A stretch of DNA of 64,000 nt from Paenibacillus sp. H1-7 (GTDB lineage Bacteria; Bacillota; Bacilli; Paenibacillales; NBRC-103111). Where the stretch lies: positions 7,306,501-7,370,500 of the forward strand of contig NZ_CP031168.1 of NCBI RefSeq assembly GCF_022354825.1. The letters are read 5' to 3'. A model generated the notes under the pieces. That model saw only the letters and a program-made list of their open reading frames with translations. It ran no database searches and was not told where the DNA came from. The translations under genes and the position numbers were made by a program. Every line of letters starts with the position of its first letter. The stretch's first letter is position 1. This document shows positions 17,801 through 26,862 of the stretch, piece by piece.

Positions 17801-19462
17801 CTATCCTCCCCCGCAGAACGCAGAATCTGCTGCTGGCTTAGCAGCAGACGCTTTATCCGCAAATGGCGCTTCGCGCATTCGCTCCAAAGTTACGCTTATA
17901 CGATGGAGCGGGTCGGCATCCGCCGGATTATACACCGTGATCCCGACGTCATCCGGTATAGGTGAAGCTTGGGCCAATCGATTTAACGTCTTCTCCGTAA
18001 TCTCGGCCCATTCTTGATGCACCTCGCGCATCTCGCTGCGCAAGCGGTCACTCAAATCCATACGGTACGACCACGTATCGTCCCTCTCGTTCCAGCGCAT
18101 CAGCTCATGCGTGCTAATCTGGCCGTTCAGCCGGTTGTAGCGCAGCTCCATAACGCTTTTGATTCTTTTGCGGGTTCGTCCCGGATCCTGCGTCTGAACG
18201 ATCAGGATATCGATATTTTCGGCGACCCGCTTCTCCTCTTCCTCGAATCTGACGCCGGGATTCAAGCCGCACAGCAGCCTTGCGAACTGGGAAGGCACCG
18301 TCTCGGGCTTCCATGTATGGAACGTGCTGCCGAACCCTTTGAGCAGCCGTTCGCAAGCGAGCATCGCCCCTTCCGCCTCTACCCGCCTCACTTCTCCGAT
18401 AATGGCGTAATCGACATCGAAACGGAGCACCTGATCCATGGCATGATGGAACGTATTTTCGTGCGTGACGCGTTCAATCAGCTTTTTCTCAGGGAAATCG
18501 CGGCTTGCCGCCAGCTCGTAGTGCTTCTCAATAATCGCCCCCGTATAATAATCCGCCCGCTCGGCGATCAGAGCCTTGAGCGTAGTGGACTTACCCGTCC
18601 CTGGCGGGCCGATTACCAAAAAGTTGCAGTGTGTCTTGGAAATTCCCCTGAACAAGTCTGCCGCTTCCGGAGGAATCGTCCGGCGCCGGTCGTCGGCCAA
18701 ATCGTCCACCGTCACTCTGCCGATCAAAAACCGGCGGAAAGTAATGACATCGTGGCGAACATCCGGTTTTACCGTAAGCGTCACCCGCTCCCCGGTGTAC
18801 AGATCGACCTCCAACGTCGTATGGTACAGGTTAACGATGGCGTCTTCTTTTTGCCGGGTTAGGGCTCGGATAATTTTATCCACCTCCTGGGTGGAGGAAA
18901 ACTGAAACGGCATCTTCCGGTGACGGCCGTTATGATGAATCCATATCGAGGTGCCGATAATCTGGGCCGCATAGCTGTCGGGGTACGTCTGCCAGTGGGC
19001 TAGCGCCTTGAAGCCGTATATTTCGTGAAACATCGCATGCGTAATATCGGAATAGCGCCTCTGTTCCTCCCTCGCATATTGCTTGAGGCCGATATAATAG
19101 TCGGGCAGCTCGACCTGGTACAAGCCGTTCTGATCGACGTACGATTGTATTTGCTCCATAATGGCCGATACGGTTTCCGGAACGCCGATAATCGCTTTGT
19201 TCTCCAGCTCGACGAATGCTTGCGCCTCATCCGTGCGAGCCTCGTCCGTCAACATTTCGCCCCGGTGCACGGCTCCTGCGAACCGTTCGCCGACCAGTTC
19301 CTTGTAAGCTCTGCACACCTGCTCGAATTGCGGCTTGCCTCCTTTGCCAGCCGATACGTCCGCCGAAGGCGGTGCCGGCACCGGAGGTGCTGGATCCGCT
19401 GCCGTGTCCAGATGAAATTGCCCGATATGAAATCGCCGCCGGTCGCCCATAGACAAAGCCAC
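17801..19462 (-). CDS. tadA: TadA/CpaF-type secretion ATPase
   Basis: About 553 residues. The N-terminal 200 residues form the membrane-docking and N2 domains; the motor domain has Walker A GPPGTGKST at about 285-293 and a Walker B-like DYAIIGEVRR around Glu357. The usual GSTHA motif of the family is altered to GSTFHTWKPET, so the protein is a diverged member. It would power pilus assembly or secretion by ATP hydrolysis at the membrane. The GTG at 19462 lies 10 bases after AAGGGGG; a TTG at 19471 overlaps the previous stop but is too close to the ribosome site. Confidence 0.85.
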   Translation of the reverse strand: MALSMGDRRRFHIGQFHLDTAADPAPPVPAPPSADVSAGKGGKPQFEQVCRAYKELVGERFAGAVHRGEMLTDEARTDEAQAFVELENKAIIGVPETVSAIMEQIQSYVDQNGLYQVELPDYYIGLKQYAREEQRRYSDITHAMFHEIYGFKALAHWQTYPDSYAAQIIGTSIWIHHNGRHRKMPFQFSSTQEVDKIIRALTRQKEDAIVNLYHTTLEVDLYTGERVTLTVKPDVRHDVITFRRFLIGRVTVDDLADDRRRTIPPEAADLFRGISKTHCNFLVIGPPGTGKSTTLKALIAERADYYTGAIIEKHYELAASRDFPEKKLIERVTHENTFHHAMDQVLRFDVDYAIIGEVRRVEAEGAMLACERLLKGFGSTFHTWKPETVPSQFARLLCGLNPGVRFEEEEKRVAENIDILIVQTQDPGRTRKRIKSVMELRYNRLNGQISTHELMRWNERDDTWSYRMDLSDRLRSEMREVHQEWAEITEKTLNRLAQASPIPDDVGITVYNPADADPLHRISVTLERMREAPFADKASAAKPAADSAFCGGG

Positions 19463-19467
19463 AGCTA

Positions 19468-20811
19468 TCAAGCCCCCTTAACCGGCTTCATCCAGCGCAG
19501 CCATGACCCTTTGGGCGAATTCAGCGTAGCAGGAGCAAGTGCTTCCTTGCTCTGAACGGCCGCGAGCGGAACATCATAATAGTGCAGTATCGCTTTAGAC
19601 ACTTTTTGCAGCTCCTTCTCATATTCTGGCCACTGCTGCACCAACAGGCTTCGTTCCGTCTCGCACCGGTAAAAGCTCTCGACCTGAGGCAAGCTTCCGA
19701 TATAAGGCATGTTCAGCTGACGCGAAAGCTGCTTCTCGTTCTCCATTTCCGGAGATCGGAGCATCCGGTTAAACACGAGCATAGTTTGCCGTTCCTCCAG
19801 ATGGAACACCGGCTGCAAAATATGCTCAAGCATTCGATTCCACTGCTCTCTCGCCTGCAAGCTCTGATTCGTCTGCACGAGCAGGAGGTCGGCGGAGTGG
19901 ATGCTTTGCGCCGCCAGCGCATGATCGGGATAGCTGCCCGCATCGAGCAGAACGAGGTCGAAGCACTCCCGGGCTTTCTCTATCAGCCAGGAGATCCCAT
20001 CCGTATGATAATAGTAGAGCTTCTTCATATCCCGGTTGCCGGCCAAATAATGGACTCCAGTTGCAATTTGCTGCATTTTGCCGCGAAGCTCCCCGCCTTG
20101 CAGCTGCCGGCCCTGCAGGCCGCCCCACAGCTCGTCCAAATATTTGCCTGAATAGTTCAGCCCGCTATCCCCCGGATTCCAGCCGTTCAACCCCAAGATG
20201 CCGACTCGAATCCCCGACAATCGGGAGAGCGTCGTCCCAATGCGTAACAAACTGGAGGTCAGTCCCATTTGCGGCAGCATTCCTATCGCCGTTATCACTT
20301 TGCTTGTCCGCTGTTCCCGCGCAAAGCAGATAGACCCGACTTGACCTGCTACCTGCTCGGGCGTATGAAACGGCAGAACGTATCTTATGCCGTGGGCGGC
20401 ACACAGGCTTTGCGTCGCCTTCATGGAATGGGAATCGGAATGGTTGCTTAACAAATACAGAAATTTATTGTTGAGAAAGCATAGGCGTAAAGCTACCGCC
20501 TCGTGAATATCGAGCTGTTCGTCGCTTACAACCCAGACATCACCCGGCGACATTACAGTCTCGGTCAAGCAGTCCTGCCCTGGAGTTCGATGCTCGCCGC
20601 CGCCATAGCGCAAAGCCTTCTCGGCCGTGCCTGCCGAGGTCTTAGCCGGCTGAGGATGTGCTTTCGAGCCGGCCGCTCCTCCCCGCTCCTCCGTTTCCAG
20701 GAGCAGAACGGCAATCATTTCCTTGGATACCGAAATGACCGCGCCGTAATCGCCGGACTGCTTCAGCGCTTCTATCAGCCTGCGGTCGGCGGATACTACA
20801 TAAGCATTCAA
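19468..20811 (-). CDS. TadZ/CpaE-like protein with a degenerate P-loop
   Basis: A 447-residue protein. Residues 1-45 and 85-160 look like a split receiver-like domain, separated by a low-complexity linker. From residue 171 a ParA/MinD-like fold follows, but the P-loop reads GMLPQMGLTSS, without the deviant-Walker lysine. The later strand LVLLDAGSYPDH and the segment LLLVQTNQSLQ match the CpaE plan. TadZ/CpaE proteins position the pilus machine at the pole. The start is a TTG with AAGGAGG nine bases upstream. Loss of the lysine suggests it binds nucleotide weakly or not at all. Confidence 0.7.
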   Translation of the reverse strand: MNAYVVSADRRLIEALKQSGDYGAVISVSKEMIAVLLLETEERGGAAGSKAHPQPAKTSAGTAEKALRYGGGEHRTPGQDCLTETVMSPGDVWVVSDEQLDIHEAVALRLCFLNNKFLYLLSNHSDSHSMKATQSLCAAHGIRYVLPFHTPEQVAGQVGSICFAREQRTSKVITAIGMLPQMGLTSSLLRIGTTLSRLSGIRVGILGLNGWNPGDSGLNYSGKYLDELWGGLQGRQLQGGELRGKMQQIATGVHYLAGNRDMKKLYYYHTDGISWLIEKARECFDLVLLDAGSYPDHALAAQSIHSADLLLVQTNQSLQAREQWNRMLEHILQPVFHLEERQTMLVFNRMLRSPEMENEKQLSRQLNMPYIGSLPQVESFYRCETERSLLVQQWPEYEKELQKVSKAILHYYDVPLAAVQSKEALAPATLNSPKGSWLRWMKPVKGA

Positions 20812-20836
20812 TGTTCAACGCCTCCTTCAAGATGGA

Positions 20837-21535
20837 TCATCGATATACAATCAAAAACCGGTACCCCTTCGATCCGTATTTGCGGATCAGCTCCTTTTGC
20901 TCCTCGTTCACAATAATTTCCACCGTATTGACGACACCGGTTGTTTTCTTGCGGTCGTCGGAGGAAGACACCTCCTGGTTGTTCGTTCCTTTAGCGTAGC
21001 TAACGACCATTTTCTGCAGCTTCTTCTCCTCTTCGAACGGAATATTGAGCTGCTCCAGCTTCTCCCGGGTCAGCTCCTGGCCTGATTTATCGTCAGCCTT
21101 CTTGGCCTCCTCCTTCTGCACGAGCAGCAGGGAAATCCGGTCGCCGCGCAGCAGGCTGCCCGGAGGCTTGCCGAACATCCATTCTGCAGGCAGCGGCATG
21201 TTCCACTGGCCCGGAGCGGGGAGAAGATGCTCCGTATTCAGCATCGCATCCGTTATTTGCTCGTTCGCCCGGATGGCCCGGGTCGTTTCCTGCTGAAGGG
21301 CATCCGACAGACGAACGACGGCGCCGCCGACCAGCAGCTCTTTTTTCACCTTCACCGTCTTCAGGTCGGCTTCGGTTAGGCGGGCTCCCCGGTCAACGGT
21401 ACGCGCCGCCTGAATGACGTCCACCGTACCCCAACGCGGCTCGATTCCCCACTTCCAGACTATTAACAGAGCAGGACCCGACAAACATAAACCGACAACC
21501 AGAACGTAATAAACGCATTTATACCAAAAATTCAT
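20837..21535 (-). CDS. SAF-domain protein (CpaB/RcpC-like)
   Basis: A 232-residue protein with an N-terminal membrane anchor (residues 8-30) and an SAF domain (about 37-100: VIQAARTVDRGARLTEADL), then a second beta-rich half with LLRGDRISLLLV. This is the CpaB/RcpC arrangement, a wall- or envelope-facing component of Tad systems that in Gram-negatives works with the secretin. No secretin is expected here, so it may contact the peptidoglycan. AAGGGG precedes the ATG closely. It lies 18 bases after the kinase and 25 bases before the TadZ-like gene. Confidence 0.7.
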   Translation of the reverse strand: MNFWYKCVYYVLVVGLCLSGPALLIVWKWGIEPRWGTVDVIQAARTVDRGARLTEADLKTVKVKKELLVGGAVVRLSDALQQETTRAIRANEQITDAMLNTEHLLPAPGQWNMPLPAEWMFGKPPGSLLRGDRISLLLVQKEEAKKADDKSGQELTREKLEQLNIPFEEEKKLQKMVVSYAKGTNNQEVSSSDDRKKTTGVVNTVEIIVNEEQKELIRKYGSKGYRFLIVYR

Positions 21536-21553
21536 CGTGCCCCTTCTTCCGTA

Positions 21554-23197
21554 TTAACCGTTTTTCCAAAGCTTGCGCAGCGTTCGTTTGGCCCCGCCGG
21601 CATCGGCCGCATAAGCCTCGTGCGGCAGCCAGCTGCGCAGCCAAGGGTACACCGCCCGTGCCAGCTGCTGCTGAATGCCCGGCCGGTCCTGCACGAGCTG
21701 GCCGAGCCAGCTTGCCTCCGCGACCTTGAGCGCGTCGATTGCAGGCAGCAGACAGGCAGGCGGCTCCGGCAGGATGCCCAGCCACTGGCCCGTATGCTTC
21801 GACGCGACGGTCTTGTTGGCGATGCCGTGCACGCGTTTGCCTGCGGCCCGCAGCTCATGAAGCAGCTGCAGACGGCTGCGCGTCGCAGCAAGATCCAGCT
21901 TGTGGACCATCGGGTCCACAACGTATACCACCTCCGCCGCGACGCTGAGCAGCTCGCGGACGTCGTGCCTGTGCCACTCGTCGCCGATGTCGACGAGGAC
22001 GAGCGGCCGCTCCAGCGCGAGCAGCTTTCGCAGCCAGCGCGCGGCTGCGGCTGCAGCGGGCTGCGCCGGAGCGCGCGCCGCTTCCGCGGCCGGGGCGGCC
22101 GGCAGCCACAGCGTGCAGCCGTCCGCCCACGCCGCCTCGCGCAGCGCGGGCTCGCCCGCTGCTTCGGTGTAGCAGCGGTAGCCCGCAGGCGCGTGCTTCT
22201 CGCCGAACAGCAGCGCGTACAGCTCCGGCTGCTGCTTCGGCGGCTCCGCCAGCGCGTGCGGCACGCCGAGCCCATGCAGCGCGCGGGCCAGGGCGAGCGC
22301 CGCGAACGTGGCGCCTGCGCCGGCGTACAGCGCGCCTACGGCGACGAGCAGCGGCTGCCGCTCCCGCCGCCGGCTGTCCTGCGCCCGCTGCTCCGTGAGC
22401 AGGCGCTGCAGCTCGCCGCGCACCTCCGCAGCGCTTTGGCAGCGCGAGTCGGGCTCGGCCTGCAGCAGCTTCTCCACCAGCTCCGCAAGGCCCGGAGGCA
22501 GCCCGGCATCGAGCTCGCGCAAATGCTTGCCAGCGGCGTGCCGGTATTGCCCGCCGCTCATCAGGTAATACATCAGCGCGCCAAGCCCGTATAAGTCGGT
22601 CCGCGCATCCGTCTGCCGTCCGGCAAATTGCTCCGGCGCGGCAAAGCCGATCGTACCGATCGGAACCGTATCGGCATCCTGCCCGATTCGATAGCTGCGC
22701 GCAATGCCAAAATCGATCAGCCACAACCGCTCATGCACATCGATCATCAAATTCGACGGCTTCAAGTCCCGATAAATGATCGGATCCTGCAAATGCCCGT
22801 GCAAATAGTCCAGCACATCACACAGCTGCAAAGCATATTCGCTCACTTGGCTTGCCGGCATACGCCGACCTTGCCGCTCGAATCGCTGCAGCAGCGTTTC
22901 CCCCTCGATATAATCCATCACCAAATAGTTAAAGCGGCCTTCCCGTTCCGCCCCGTAGTAGTCGACGATATCCGGCAGATTGGGATGGTTCAGCTTGACC
23001 AGCATATTGGCCTCGGCGAGGCTGGCGCGGACTCCCTCCTCCTGCCGGGATTGCTTGACGGCGCGCTTCTTGCCTGGCAAGCGCATATCCTCCGCCAAGT
23101 AAACGGTGCTCATTCCTCCTTGTCCGATAAGCGCCTCGATCCGGTATCGCCCTCCAAGCACATCGCCCGGCTTCAGCCTTTGCGGCAGTTCATCCAT
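21554..23197 (-). CDS. Ser/Thr protein kinase fused to a CpaE/MinD-like P-loop domain
   Basis: A 547-residue two-domain protein heading the Tad-like operon. Residues 13-265 are a Hanks-type kinase: glycine loop GQGGMSTVY, Lys48, YRDLKPSN with catalytic Asp144, and DFG at about 162. After an Arg-rich linker, residues 283-500 follow the MinD/CpaE plan with a P-loop-like GALYAGAGATF that lacks the lysine, a Walker B-like LVLVDIGD and VVYVVDPM. There is no membrane segment or PASTA repeat. The ATG at 23197 follows GGAGG by 8 bases. The C-terminal coding half is visibly more GC-rich and Ala/Arg-rich than its neighbours. It could phosphorylate pilus components in response to assembly state; that is inference. 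Confidence 0.85.
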   Translation of the reverse strand: MDELPQRLKPGDVLGGRYRIEALIGQGGMSTVYLAEDMRLPGKKRAVKQSRQEEGVRASLAEANMLVKLNHPNLPDIVDYYGAEREGRFNYLVMDYIEGETLLQRFERQGRRMPASQVSEYALQLCDVLDYLHGHLQDPIIYRDLKPSNLMIDVHERLWLIDFGIARSYRIGQDADTVPIGTIGFAAPEQFAGRQTDARTDLYGLGALMYYLMSGGQYRHAAGKHLRELDAGLPPGLAELVEKLLQAEPDSRCQSAAEVRGELQRLLTEQRAQDSRRRERQPLLVAVGALYAGAGATFAALALARALHGLGVPHALAEPPKQQPELYALLFGEKHAPAGYRCYTEAAGEPALREAAWADGCTLWLPAAPAAEAARAPAQPAAAAAARWLRKLLALERPLVLVDIGDEWHRHDVRELLSVAAEVVYVVDPMVHKLDLAATRSRLQLLHELRAAGKRVHGIANKTVASKHTGQWLGILPEPPACLLPAIDALKVAEASWLGQLVQDRPGIQQQLARAVYPWLRSWLPHEAYAADAGGAKRTLRKLWKNG

Positions 23198-23244
23198 GCA
23201 GATCGCCTCCATCATGTTCTAGTTCCAGCCTTTGATTGTACGGA

Positions 23245-23266
23245 TTCAGCCTGTTTACAGGCTGAA
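23245..23266. promoter_or_regulatory. Perfect palindrome upstream of the Tad-like operon
   Basis: TTCAGCCTG / CAGGCTGAA arms of 9 bp around TTTA lie 48 bases before the kinase start. No T-run follows, so an operator is more likely than a terminator. Confidence 0.5.
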
Positions 23267-23284
23267 CAACCATTTCTGAACAGC

Positions 23285-23329
23285 AAAAAAACCGCCCCTC
23301 CATGCGACATGCGCATGGCAGAGGCGGTT
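23285..23329 (-). terminator. Terminator of the MOSC gene
   Basis: On the minus strand AACCGCC-CT-CCATGCG pairs with CGCATGG-G-GGCGGTT, followed by seven Ts. It separates the MOSC gene from the Tad-like operon. Confidence 0.85.
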
Positions 23330-23460
23330 CTTCCGCTCACGTTTACCAAATGTTGTATATAAATTACCATATATTCCTTACAAATGCAATAAAAAACTCT
23401 TTCATGCCCACTGCCGTTCTTTCTCGGTCTTGCAGCAAGACAGCTAACCTGCCGCTTTGC

Positions 23461-24000
23461 TTATGTATAAATTCGGACGGTATCGCCCGCATTAACCGTT
23501 CCTTCCCGTTCTACGGAACAAACGATGCCCCGCTTCTTCTTGGCTGCCTTTACGAAGGCCGCGGCAATCTCAGGCTTGCCCGTCGTCCGTGCGATCGCTT
23601 CCCCCGGACCGATACAGGGCAAATTCTCCCCTTCGCAAATCAGTCCCGTCCCATCGGGGAATAAGAGCCTTGCTCCCTGAGGCAGCAGCGTTAACCCCTC
23701 GTACCCGCTTAGCAGCATATTGGCTCCAAGCCATTCCGGAAGCACCTGCTCAATCCCCAGAGCCTCCGCAATTTGGGCGCACTCTTCTGCGGAAACGATA
23801 CTGATTTGCCTCCGGTTCGCAATCATCGTCCCCCGAGGATAAATGCGCTGTCTCGAATCTGCCGGCCGCAATAGCCCAAAGTGCCGGTCGCCGGGAATCC
23901 CTCCAAGCTCAATTGTAATCCGAGGCTCCCGCGACGTAATAAAATGATCGGTATCTCGTGCCGCCAATACCGCATCGGTAACCGCTTCATATACTTTCAT
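23461..24000 (-). CDS. MOSC-domain protein
   Basis: A 179-residue cytoplasmic protein consisting of one MOSC domain: IELGGIPGDRHFG near the start, then the conserved ANMLLSG segment and C-terminal GIVCSVEREGTVNAGDTV. MOSC proteins are thought to carry or transfer sulfur, often with molybdenum cofactor enzymes. The cysteine at about position 122 (GLICEGENLPC) is a candidate functional residue. GGAGG lies 8 bases before the ATG at 24000; an in-frame start at 24060 lacks one. Monocistronic. Confidence 0.85.
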   Translation of the reverse strand: MKVYEAVTDAVLAARDTDHFITSREPRITIELGGIPGDRHFGLLRPADSRQRIYPRGTMIANRRQISIVSAEECAQIAEALGIEQVLPEWLGANMLLSGYEGLTLLPQGARLLFPDGTGLICEGENLPCIGPGEAIARTTGKPEIAAAFVKAAKKKRGIVCSVEREGTVNAGDTVRIYT

Positions 24001-24287
24001 TGGCTTCCCCTCCTTAACCATGCCTTTCAGTCGACAAGCATACGGATTCTGTTCCCCCAACGCCCCAACGCATAATTTAAGCTCCGTATTTGTATACCGA
24101 ACCGGTCATCCCTCTATTATAACTTATCGAATCAGGACGATACTATCCAATGGTCAGTTCCGGATAAAGTTCTGCGAATGATCACTTTTTAGGAAATAAT
24201 GGGAATTGGATGGATGGGTAATTTTATGCTATTAGGGAAGCCTATGAAGCAATGGAATGAGCACGAAATTACAGGAGGCCATGGGTT

Positions 24288-25055
24288 ATGCATCGTTCAA
24301 AAGTGAAAGTATTCGTGCTTTCAAGCTGCATGCTGCTTGCTTTTGGGTCCGCTATAGCGGCGGCGCCGAGCAAAGGGAAAGGACGCCAGTATTACGAAAA
24401 AAGAGGCGAAGTCGTCTGGGAGGTTCCGACCGAAGAGAAAGTCATTGCTCTGACCTTTGACGACGGCCCCGATCCGGAGGATACGCCGTATATTCTGGAT
24501 TTGCTGAAGGAATACGATGTCAAAGCGACCTTCTTCATCATCGGCAATAAAGCCGAAAGATACCCCGACTTGGTCAAGAGAGAAGCCGACGAAGGGCATG
24601 AGCTCGCCAATCATACGTACAGGCACTTGTATTTCAGCAACAAAGTATCCGAGCGGCAATTCAAAGAGGAATTGAGCAAGACGCAGGAGGCTATTTTTAA
24701 AGCAAGCGGGCTTAGACCTCATCTATTCCGGCCGCCTGGCGGGTACTACAACGACACGCTCGTACGAATCGCCAAAAAAGAAGGTTTCAAGGTCGTCATG
24801 TGGTCTTGGCATCAAAATACTAACGACTGGAACACGCCAGGCGTTGGCAAAATAACGTCCACCGTGCTCAACAATGCCCGCAATGGCGACATTGTCCTGT
24901 TCCATGATTATGTAGAAGGCAAAACGCAAACGATCCCTGCGTTGAAACAAATTTTGCCGGAGCTAAGAGACAGAGGCTACCGGTTCGTCACCATTTCCGA
25001 GCTTTTGACTTACAGCAAGCATACCCCTGTTAAGCAGGCCGACGATCTGAAATAA
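24288..25055 (+). CDS. Secreted polysaccharide deacetylase (NodB homology, CE4)
   Basis: A 255-residue exported protein: a signal peptide ends near residue 26, and a NodB domain fills residues 45-235. Motifs are TFDDGPDPE (base and metal Asp pair), HELANHTYRH (two metal His), RPPGGYYN and the closing LFHDYVE, all intact. Such enzymes remove N-acetyl groups from peptidoglycan or chitin-like polymers outside the cell, using a divalent metal. AGGAGG lies 9 bases before the ATG. It stands alone, ahead of a bidirectional terminator. Whether it acts on peptidoglycan or another polymer is not decided by sequence. Confidence 0.9.
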   Translation: MHRSKVKVFVLSSCMLLAFGSAIAAAPSKGKGRQYYEKRGEVVWEVPTEEKVIALTFDDGPDPEDTPYILDLLKEYDVKATFFIIGNKAERYPDLVKREADEGHELANHTYRHLYFSNKVSERQFKEELSKTQEAIFKASGLRPHLFRPPGGYYNDTLVRIAKKEGFKVVMWSWHQNTNDWNTPGVGKITSTVLNNARNGDIVLFHDYVEGKTQTIPALKQILPELRDRGYRFVTISELLTYSKHTPVKQADDLK

Positions 25056-25062
25056 TGGGCAT

Positions 25063-25105
25063 AAAAGAGAGCAGCCGCCGAAAAAATCGGACAAGCTGCT
25101 CTTTT
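25063..25105. terminator. Bidirectional terminator between deacetylase and opuAC
   Basis: AAAAGAGAGCAGC pairs with GCTGCTCTTTT across a 19-base loop, with A and T tracts on both sides. It serves both convergent genes. Confidence 0.85.
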
Positions 25106-25112
25106 CTTCGTT

Positions 25113-26015
25113 TTATTTCGTTTTCAAATCTTCAATCGATTCGAGGTTCACATACGAAGGGACGACAAGACCAGTCTTGGTTCCGTTCAAGTTCGGGCCC
25201 AAATCTTCAAATTTTCCTTTATACTTGTCGTAATAGTCTTTATGCGTCGTCGGCAGCCAAGCCGCTACAATCGCGTCCGCATCGCCGTTTGAGACTCCGG
25301 CCCACATCGGTCCCGCTTCAACCTGAAGCAAATCCACCTTGTAGCCAAGCTTCGTTTCGAGCACCTGCTTGATCACATTCGTGCTTGCGATCTCCGAATC
25401 CCATGCGACGTAAGCGAGCTTCAGCTTTTTGCCGTCCGCTTTGGCCGCATCTTTGCTCCAGGCATCGACTTTGGCCGCGTTGCCTTTAACCCATTCCGCA
25501 GCCGCTTCCTCCGGCTTTTTCCCGTTCTGGATGTCCACCATCACTTTCGCCATATCCTCAGGCGTCCATTCGAACTTATCCAGCACGCTGTAGGCCGAAG
25601 GCTCATCCGTCTTAAGGCCGCTGCGCACAATCGTATGAATTTGCTCGTCTCCGCCGAACACGTTTTTCGGATCCTTTAAATATTTCAAATCGTATTTGCC
25701 GAACATCCAGTGCGGAGTCCAACCCGTGATGACAATCGGCTTTTTATCCTTGATCGCTTTGTCCAAAGCCGCCGTCATGGCTGCGCCCGAGCCCTCGACA
25801 AGCTTCCAGTCCTTTAGATCGTAATCCTTGAGCACCTGCGCCGTCGATTTCATAATTCCGGCTCCAGGGTCGATTCCGATAATTTCGTGCTTCACCTGAT
25901 CTCCGACCGTTTGCGAGGCATTCGCATTCGAATTCGTACTTTTGGAACAACCGGATACAATAATAAGTGCAGAAATACTTAGTACTAATATCGATTTAAT
26001 AGGTTTTATTTTCAT
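25113..26015 (-). CDS. opuAC: Glycine betaine ABC transporter substrate-binding lipoprotein
   Basis: A 300-residue lipoprotein (lipobox VSGC) of the OpuAC family. Tryptophans that form the quaternary-amine box are seen in GWTPHWMFG, WAGVSNGD and VAAWLPTTH. It captures glycine betaine or proline betaine for osmoprotection and hands it to the OpuAB permease. Its ATG starts one base past the opuAB stop, with AGAGGG upstream. It is the last gene of opuAA-AB-AC, as in Bacillus subtilis, where OpuAC is of similar length (293 residues). Confidence 0.93.
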   Translation of the reverse strand: MKIKPIKSILVLSISALIIVSGCSKSTNSNANASQTVGDQVKHEIIGIDPGAGIMKSTAQVLKDYDLKDWKLVEGSGAAMTAALDKAIKDKKPIVITGWTPHWMFGKYDLKYLKDPKNVFGGDEQIHTIVRSGLKTDEPSAYSVLDKFEWTPEDMAKVMVDIQNGKKPEEAAAEWVKGNAAKVDAWSKDAAKADGKKLKLAYVAWDSEIASTNVIKQVLETKLGYKVDLLQVEAGPMWAGVSNGDADAIVAAWLPTTHKDYYDKYKGKFEDLGPNLNGTKTGLVVPSYVNLESIEDLKTK

Positions 26016-26016
26016 A

Positions 26017-26862
26017 TTACCCTCTCCCTTTTCTTTTTCTTTTCATTAAATGCTGTGTCATCCGGTCCAAAAAGATGGCCAAAATGACAATCGCCAGTCC
26101 GGCTTCAAACCCTTGCCCCGTTTTAATTTGCGTAACGGCCCTGTAGACGTCGGCGCCAATTCCTTGTGCTCCGATCATGGACGCAATGACGACCATGGAT
26201 AGAGCAAGCATAAGCGTCTGATTGATGCCTGCCATGATGGAAGGCACCGCTAGCGGCAGCTGAACCTTGAACAGCATTTGCCCGGATGTCGAGCCAAATG
26301 CGTCGGCGGCTTCCACCAAATCGGCTGGAACCTGCCTTATACCCAGATTGGTCAGCCGGATCGTTGGCGGAACGGCGAAAATAACGGACGCGATCACTCC
26401 GGGTACGACCCCCAAGCCGAAAAAGGTAACGGCGGGAATCAAGTACACGAACGCCGGCATTGTCTGCATGAAATCGAGCACAGGCGTTAATATATTTTGT
26501 ACTCTCTGGTCTTTGGCGCACAGGATTCCGCTAGGCACTCCAAGCGCTATCGAAATGAGAGCGGAAGTCAGCACCAACGCCAGCGTGTCCATCGTGTGCT
26601 CCCAGTAGCCCAGATTGACGATCAAATACATCCCGATCACGGTAAACAGCGCCAGCGGCAGCCTCCCGAACCAATAGGCCAATCCCCCCAGCAAAACTAT
26701 CATGATAAGTGCCGGAGGCAGGTGCAGCAAGAAGGAGAAGCCTTCAACAATCCCTTCAATGCACCCCGAAACGCCGTCGAAGAAAAACGATAATGACGAG
26801 CCCAGCGCATCGACTCCGCTCTCCACCCATTCATCAAGAGGTAGCTTCGGCAGCATGCTCAT
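26017..26862 (-). CDS. opuAB: Glycine betaine ABC transporter permease
   Basis: A 281-residue permease with about six membrane helices and the EAA-type cytoplasmic loop (VEAADAFGSTSGQMLFKVQLP). It matches OpuAB in length and gene position. It forms the membrane channel with OpuAA. AAGGAGGTG is placed 9 bases before the ATG at 26862, which lies inside the last 29 bases of opuAA, so translation is coupled. Confidence 0.93.
   Translation of the reverse strand: MSMLPKLPLDEWVESGVDALGSSLSFFFDGVSGCIEGIVEGFSFLLHLPPALIMIVLLGGLAYWFGRLPLALFTVIGMYLIVNLGYWEHTMDTLALVLTSALISIALGVPSGILCAKDQRVQNILTPVLDFMQTMPAFVYLIPAVTFFGLGVVPGVIASVIFAVPPTIRLTNLGIRQVPADLVEAADAFGSTSGQMLFKVQLPLAVPSIMAGINQTLMLALSMVVIASMIGAQGIGADVYRAVTQIKTGQGFEAGLAIVILAIFLDRMTQHLMKRKRKGRG

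Noticed and set aside
21532..22724. Overlapping open frames on both strands in the GC-rich part of the kinase gene
   Set aside because: High GC lengthens all frames by chance. Only the kinase frame has conserved motifs and a ribosome site.
12051..23197. Type IV pilus, competence or prophage origin for the operon
   Set aside because: No PilD, PilB/PilC or ComG features and no integrase, capsid or tail genes; the ATPase and platform order match Tad.
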